Shown here: positions 17,969-22,335 of the stretch, piece after piece
Layout of the letters: each line of letters starts with the position of its first letter
How positions within the stretch are numbered: the first letter of the stretch is position 1
DNA from: Bigelowiella natans CCMP2755
Taxonomy: Eukaryota > Cercozoa > Chlorarachniophyceae
DNA: 22,335 nt
Direction of reading: 5' to 3'
Assembly (NCBI GenBank): GCA_000320545.1
Contig: ADNK01000573.1
Span: 1 to 22,335 of the forward strand
The notes under the pieces: model-generated
Database searches by the model: none
The model's input: only the letters and a program-made list of their open reading frames with translations
Told to the model about the DNA's origin: nothing
Translations under genes and position numbers: made by a program

Positions 17969-20307
17969 AATTATCATCATCACCGCCATCACCATCATCA
18001 CTCATTCACTCATATCTTCAGCCTCTCTGGTTTTTCGTTCGGCGCAGCTCGCGGTATCGCCAGAGGGTTCCATCGTCGGTATTTACCGCAAGAAGAACCT
18101 CTATGGTGCCGAAGCCGCCTTGCTTGTCCCCGGTGAGATGCACCAGCACCCGACAGACGAGTTCACGGTAAATGGCGTGCCATTTCGTATGCTCATCTGC
18201 TTCGATATGCTCTTCAATCCAGCTCCTCCTTCGTCCGCCTCCCACACCAACACTAGCAATGGCGTGGTGGGGGTGGTGTTTTCTACGTGGTGGGTCAATT
18301 ACCCACCGCTGCTCACGGCCACAGAAACGCAGCAGGCCTGGGCACGGACGTTTGGGGTGCATCTCCTCGCAGCTGGGTCAAACCAATCCCCCTCGTCAAG
18401 CGGCAGTGGTATCTACACGTCGAGGGGCGACGTTCTTGCCAGTCGCTACGACTCGGGCTGGCGACAGAATGCTTACGAAGACACTGGAAACGGTGGTAAT
18501 TATCATGATAGTGATGCCGACGACGGTGGAGACGATGTGGACGCCGCCGTCTGGGAAAGTACTGGCGGCAGCTATGGCCTCGATTACTTCGAAAAGCACG
18601 CGCGGTCGTCTAGGCCTTCCTGTTTGCTCATGGCACGGATCGGGGCTAGGGATGGAGGGGAGAAGGAGGAGGAGGAGCTGCTGCACATGGAGTGTGACGA
18701 CAAAGAAGAGAGGCGAAGAAGAATTCAAGGTTTGGAGACTGGGAAAGGGGTGTACTCCGGACACCATTTCAACAGCCGAGGGGCAATTGCGCAAGCAACG
18801 AGTAGCAGCAAGGAGAGCACTTCAACTCAGGAGGCAAAGACAGGAAATTCGAAATTTTCTTCGCTCTCCCTATCTTCATCACCGCTTCTCCGTGCCGGTT
18901 CAAAGCTCGTAGGCCACTCTTTTGACCACCTCAATCTTACCAAGGCACGTCGAGCATGTGCATTTAGAGAAGAACGATTGTAAGGAGAGATACGTGCTAT
19001 TATGTGGGAGCATATGTGTTGGTGTTGTCTTGCCTTTTGTGTCGATATAGTTATGAAAACGCAAAGATTATCCATCAAACACATATGTGTGTGTAGCAAG
19101 AAATGAAGTTTGCCTGTGTCTATGTGTTTGAGGGAGATATCTATGCGAACTTAGCATCTTGCGCGTTTCTCGCTGCGTGGCGATTTTTATGCTAACCGTA
19201 ACGAACAACTTCACAACCACAAGCTGTCATTAACACATCATTATCACCATTGTAATCGTCATCGCCATGTGTCGCCTGCAGATAAACGGTTCTGAGCTGG
19301 TAGAACGTAACAAGTCGTCAGGAAACGGCATCGTGACTCTTGAAGCATCTGTGCAAAACGGCAGCATCGTCTGTAAGGCGGAACTCATCCTTGCCCCTTC
19401 TTCGGCTGCCTTAGAGTGGAACAAGAGCACCACGCCAGCATCATCGGCGTCATCACCTGCACACGACGATGGCGGTGACATATTCGCTCTCGCAGCTGCA
19501 TCGGTAATGAACTTTCGTGATTGTGCTGAATGGTGGCGAGAATGTTTCTGTGTGTGTGTGTGTGTGTGTGTTGAGAGAGGCAACATGACACTAGTGTCTG
19601 CATTGAAGATGAGCAGGGATGTGTGAATATCATCGAGACAGTGACATCGTGCGAAGAGTATGATGATGATATGTGTGGCGATGAACGTTTTGTTACCAGG
19701 GGCTGTACAACGGTTATTTCCCCTCCCAAATGTGCTCTTTTCTTGTTTGCGCTTCCTGGGATACTTGCCTAACTGAAAACATCGCCACGAGCCAGACGCT
19801 CTTTCGCTCGGCCAGGGTGATTGCCTCAGGTGCCAACGTGTGCGCGCTTTGAGCGCGCGTGTTAAAACATCAGTAAAAATATAATGAATCCAACCCTCTC
19901 AATTTGGTTGAAAATATCAATGAATTATTTGTTATGCGACATGGGCAGTCGTATACTGAGGCTTTCCCGAGCGATTCAAGTCTATTGAGAGCCCAAGATT
20001 CATACCAATCGCCATTTGTCAAATGATTCACGTGTACTGCTTACTCGCATATACTTTGTTTGATCATCATCAATATCGTCGTTGTAATCATGATTTTGAT
20101 GTCTCTGTTGTAGGTTTCACTACGTCTTATAACCTCACAATGGCGGCAGCAAATAATGGCGCGTTCTTCGACGACACAGAGGCAGACGTGCGAGTGCTGC
20201 AGGACGGAGTTTCCCTGACGGCCCACAAGGGCGCTCCTCCCCAAACCATCACCGACTTGACAGTGTTTGGAATGATTTATGTTGCGAATAACTATACAGC
20301 ACCATAG
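17149..20307 (+). CDS. Pantetheinase/biotinidase-like amidase (nitrilase superfamily), secreted
   Basis: Amide hydrolase of the vanin/biotinidase branch of the carbon-nitrogen hydrolases, likely cleaving pantetheine or biotinyl amides. Exons: 17149-17245, 17332-17411, 17587-17896, 18022-18908 (or 18944), 19282-19503, 19700-19829, 20114-20307 (TAG). About 639-651 residues. The start 'MAPRRSLWFLLPLLQALA' is a good signal peptide. The Glu-Lys-Cys triad is present: Glu93 in 'IIVFPEYGLFGPGF', Lys186 in 'IYRKKNLYG', Cys222 in 'RMLICFDMLF'. 'TWWVNYPPLLTATETQQAWA' and 'AAGSNQ...GSGIY' match the family core. The C-terminal half also matches the vanin base domain: 'NGSIVCKAEL', 'GLYNGYFPSQMCSFLVC', 'LTVFGMIYV'. 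An Asp/Gly-rich insertion follows 'RQNAYED'. The exon 4 donor is ambiguous: GT at 18909, or GC at 18945, which keeps 'FDHLNLTK'. No GPI-type hydrophobic tail. Confidence 0.87.
17508..17533. repeat. (CGCA)n microsatellite
   Basis: Tandem GCAC/CGCA units inside the second intron (17412-17586) of the amidase gene. Confidence 0.85.
17915..18000. repeat. (ATC)n microsatellite in an amidase intron
   Basis: A long TCA/ATC run within the 125-nt intron 17897-18021 of the amidase gene. Donor GATG|GTAATT and acceptor CTTCAG|CC both leave phase 1. The apparent poly-Ser extension of the upstream exon is therefore intronic. Confidence 0.9.
19550..19571. repeat. (TG)n microsatellite
   Basis: About eleven TG units inside the fifth intron (19504-19699) of the amidase gene. 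Confidence 0.9.
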
Positions 20308-20825
20308 TAACCTTTAATGCCTAGATCCGTGACCTCGTTACCTAATATCCCGCGGAGGGGGAATGTAATGGTGCCTTGTATTATATGTAGTTCCATTCCA
20401 TCAAAATTTTGAATAAAATCAAATTTCTTGCAGCGGCTTCGCAGGTGATGTGGCTCACAGAGATAGTGATAGCAAAATGGTAAATTAGATAGAACGGTTA
20501 CGATTCGTTTGATCTGATACAGCTGCAAAAGTCTATTCTATGCAGTAAAGTTTTAACTGGAGTAAATCTTATGTGTATCTAGATGTATGTGGATGTGTGA
20601 TCGTATCATCGTTAATCATCGTTTCAGGGCAAAAATTGAACAACGACTATCTAGCTATGTGCTCTTCGCGCGGCAACAACGTAACGCTACTTCTCTAGTT
20701 CTAGACCTAGATTTTAGCGGACTAGCGGTAGCTGTTTGGCTTTTGTGCGCGGGACTGTGCTGTTGATGTTGGAAAGTCAACACGCGGTCTCGTGTGCTTT
20801 TGGATTCTGATGATGACTTGTGACT
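20308..20825. other. Spacer downstream of the amidase gene
   Basis: AT-rich spacer with no convincing exon on either strand. A minus-strand open frame enters from about 20722 upward but is probably repeat-derived (see the rejected list). Confidence 0.45.
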
Positions 20826-20995
20826 TGCGCTGCACGCATGTGCGCATTGGGTTCCGGCGCATTCGCGAAGATTCTCGAATCTTCCAGAATTCTCTCGAAT
20901 TCTCTCGAGTGTTTCTGGAAGGTTCTCGAAGCTTCCGGAATGTTCTCGAAGATTCTGGAAGTTCTGAGAACTTCCATGCGCATGTGCGCAGCGCA
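20826..20995. repeat. Imperfect inverted repeat enclosing the GAA/TTC array
   Basis: The left arm TGCGCTGCACGCATGTGCGCAT part (20826-20847) and right arm ATGCGCATGTGCGCAGCGCA (20976-20995) are near reverse complements, differing by a few bases and a two-base gap. They bracket the 20862-20974 array. Because the array itself is made of inverted units, the whole 170 bp could fold into one long hairpin. Confidence 0.75.
20862..20974. promoter_or_regulatory. Heat-shock-element-like array, alternating GAA/TTC every 5 bp
   Basis: TTC starts at 20862, 20872, 20882, 20913, 20923, 20933, 20943, 20953, 20962 and 20972. GAA starts at 20867, 20877, 20887, 20897, 20918, 20928, 20938, 20948, 20958 and 20968. 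This is the nTTCnnGAAn pattern bound by heat-shock factor trimers, with about twenty units and one slip near 20900-20915 (one-base shift and GAG for GAA). Ordinary heat-shock promoters carry three to six units. The pattern is certain; binding is inference. No gene start lies close by: the nearest are a minus-strand exon ending at about 21532 and the amidase stop at 20305. It may be a far enhancer, intronic, or part of a mobile element. Confidence 0.75.
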
Positions 20996-21284
20996 GCGTG
21001 CAGCACGAGTGGACGTGCGCATGCTGCGACAGCTCCTTGATCGTGGGTGGCGCGGCCAGACCGCTGACACGCCCCCATGGACGTGGTGACCACGATCAGA
21101 GTGCTGATGTGCACGTGCCATTTCTGCCATGGTGACAGAACTTTTGCACGGTGCTGCACATGGACGCCATTCCCAAAGGTTTCGGAGTCCGAATGGTTGG
21201 CAATGTTTTGCCGACCAAACATCGCACCACCAGACGCCCAAAAACTCTGTGCAGAGGCACAAAATTCCCAGGCTTGCAACTGGG

Positions 21285-21358
21285 CAAGGTGCCATGGGCA
21301 TGGTGCACTCCGAAATCGGCAGGAAAAATTCTTGCCTGACTGGGCAAGGTGCCACCAT
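21285..21358 (+). repeat. Short direct repeat ACTGGGCAAGGTGCCA
   Basis: The 16-mer ACTGGGCAAGGTGCCA occurs twice about 52 bp apart (near 21288 and 21340). Together with the GAA/TTC array and the TTCCAGAA cluster it makes 20826-21512 a repeat-rich block. Confidence 0.7.
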
Positions 21359-21404
21359 TTCGGTACGAACTGGGACTTGTCCAAAAAATTAATTTTTTTT
21401 GAAC

Positions 21405-21512
21405 GACACCAGTGTGCTTCCAGAAAAGAATTTTTCTGCGACACTGGTGCACTTCCAGAAAAAATTCTGGAATCCCCTGGGCACTTCCAGAAAGATTCCA
21501 GAAAAATTCCGG
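21405..21512. repeat. Degenerate tandem repeat built on TTCCAGAA
   Basis: Copies start with GACACCAGTGTGCTTCCAGAA (21405) and GACACTGGTGCACTTCCAGAA (21440), followed by a partial CCCTGGGCACTTCCAGAA ending near 21492. The TTCCAGAA core recurs at 21418, 21453, 21485 and 21496, spaced 35, 32 and 11 bp. TTCCAGAAAAAATTCTGGAA (21453-21472) is a palindrome. The core is itself a TTCnnGAA unit, so the cluster is a looser relative of the array at 20862. A further copy, TTCCAGAAAGATTCCAGA, lies at about 21785-21802. Confidence 0.7.
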
Positions 21513-21531
21513 AATGCCCTACGTTCGTCAC

Positions 21532-22284
21532 CTGCACCCACATGCGGTGTTGACCAAGGCTCGGTAGGTAGGTAGACAGGTGGGTAGTGCAAGTAGTCCT
21601 TTCCTCCTTCTTCTTCTTCTTCTGTTTTTCGTCATCAGCAGTACGAGCAGCACGACCCTTCTGGTTTGATCGTTGCTGTTTGATGCCATCTCTGTCACTT
21701 ACACTGTCACTACTGCTGCTGCTGTTTGCGTTGTGATGGCTACGGCGGTCTACTTTGAAGGGTTGTTTCTGATGCCCATGAAAGTTCCAGAAAGATTCCA
21801 GATTGTTGCTGCGTTTTTGTGAGACTAAGCTAATACTAGCTGTTTCGTTAGTGATATGACGAGGAAGGGGGGGTGGAGGAGCCCCCTCAAAGCTTTGTTG
21901 AGGGACCGCTGCTCTTGCCTGGTCCCGAACGTTCGACCCCAAGTATGCTTCGCCCTGTAGGCGCGATTTTGTCTCATAAGGTGCGGCCAATTTCGATCTA
22001 TCGGTGTCCTTGCCATGATAACCTTTTGTGCCAGAACCCTCATTGTGATAGATTCCCCTTCTGCCTGCTTCCATGAAGGGGGGAGCGAGGATTCTCTTAC
22101 CGGAAAGCTATAACGACGGTTATTGAATTATTTATATAATAATGAGTCATCACTGAGCACCATAAGGGGCGCTAACTTCCTCATAATGAATATTCACCGC
22201 TTCGACCGGCCTGGATCTGTGATAGCCATTTCTCTGCGTAACTATTTGGTTGTCTTTGTGAATAGGCCCTCCTTGGTAGTCATG
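21532..22284 (-). CDS. Unrecognised hydrophilic protein, exons of a gene open at its 5' end
   Basis: No family recognised. Two exons with matching phase: 22284-22161, starting after TCACCCCACAG| and ending TATG|GTGCTC (phase 1); and 22064-about 21532, starting after a CT-rich tract and GCAG|GC. The first reads 'HDYQGGPIHKDNQIVTQRNG', the second 'RRGIYHNEGSGTKGYHGKD', then 'EGAPPPPLPRHITN', then a Ser/Lys-rich stretch with 'SSSSSDSVSDRDG' and a poly-Lys run near 21610. All of it is polar and probably disordered. The entry acceptor at 22285 implies at least one earlier exon beyond the window. The 3' limit is uncertain: a good donor GTGCAG|GTGACG lies at 21532/21531, but the frame stays open to 20722 through repeat DNA. 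A TTCCAGAA-type repeat inside the second exon reads 'LESFW'. Confidence 0.45.
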
Positions 22285-22335
22285 CTGTGGGGTGACAGAG
22301 TGTTTGCATAAAGCGAGATTTACGCGACGCGTGCC

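Noticed and set aside
17892-18136. Poly-Ser, poly-His and poly-Asp frames over the ATC repeat
   Set aside because: The repeat is inside a 125-nt intron with matching phase-1 splice sites.
20722-22074. A continuous 450-codon minus-strand open frame
   Set aside because: Its first third (to about 21532) looks coding and is kept as an exon. The rest runs through the TTCCAGAA cluster, the direct repeats and the GAA/TTC array, where period-5 and period-10 repeats keep several frames open on both strands. A good donor also lies at 21531.

Overview
The window is nuclear DNA from an intron-rich eukaryote. Every recognisable gene except one is split by GT-AG introns (52 nt to about 1.2 kb), and low-complexity runs of (TA)n, (CAT)n, (GT)n and (GGT)n fill introns and spacers. 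GC is moderate, and coding exons carry Ser/Gly/Asp-rich insertions. No single gene fixes the lineage. The mix (Pin1-type parvulin without a WW domain, extended cyclophilin, small TIM, vanin/biotinidase-like amidase) suits a free-living protist or alga. A stramenopile or related SAR lineage is my guess, not a demonstrated assignment.

Most genes are only visible after joining exons. I did this by hand, requiring intron phases to match across each junction. Layout: (1) 1-2883 (+), 3' part of a USP4/11/15-like ubiquitin protease whose Cys box lies before the window. (2) 4110-5403 (-), an unrecognised small gene with a mitochondrial-presequence-like start. (3) 6066-8727 (+), an unrecognised Arg-rich, disordered protein. 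(4) 10261-11178 (+), an intronless short-chain dehydrogenase. (5) 11748-12408 (-), a Pin1-type parvulin prolyl isomerase. (6) 12668-15845 (+), a cyclophilin prolyl isomerase with an N-terminal extension, in at least 11 exons. (7) about 16105-16967 (-), a small TIM mitochondrial chaperone with twin CX3C. (8) 17149-20307 (+), a secreted pantetheinase/biotinidase-like amidase in 7 exons. (9) about 21532-22284 (-), exons of an unrecognised gene that continues past the window end.

Genes 5/6 and 7/8 are tight head-to-head pairs with 259 and 181 bp between their start codons, so each pair probably shares a two-way promoter. The first pair joins two unrelated prolyl isomerase superfamilies.

The most striking non-coding signal is at 20862-20974. 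It is a 113-bp array of alternating GAA/TTC triplets at 5-bp steps, the arrangement recognised by heat-shock factor, flanked by imperfect inverted repeats. A second degenerate repeat cluster built on TTCCAGAA follows at 21405-21512. No rRNA, tRNA, CRISPR array or recognisable transposase was seen.
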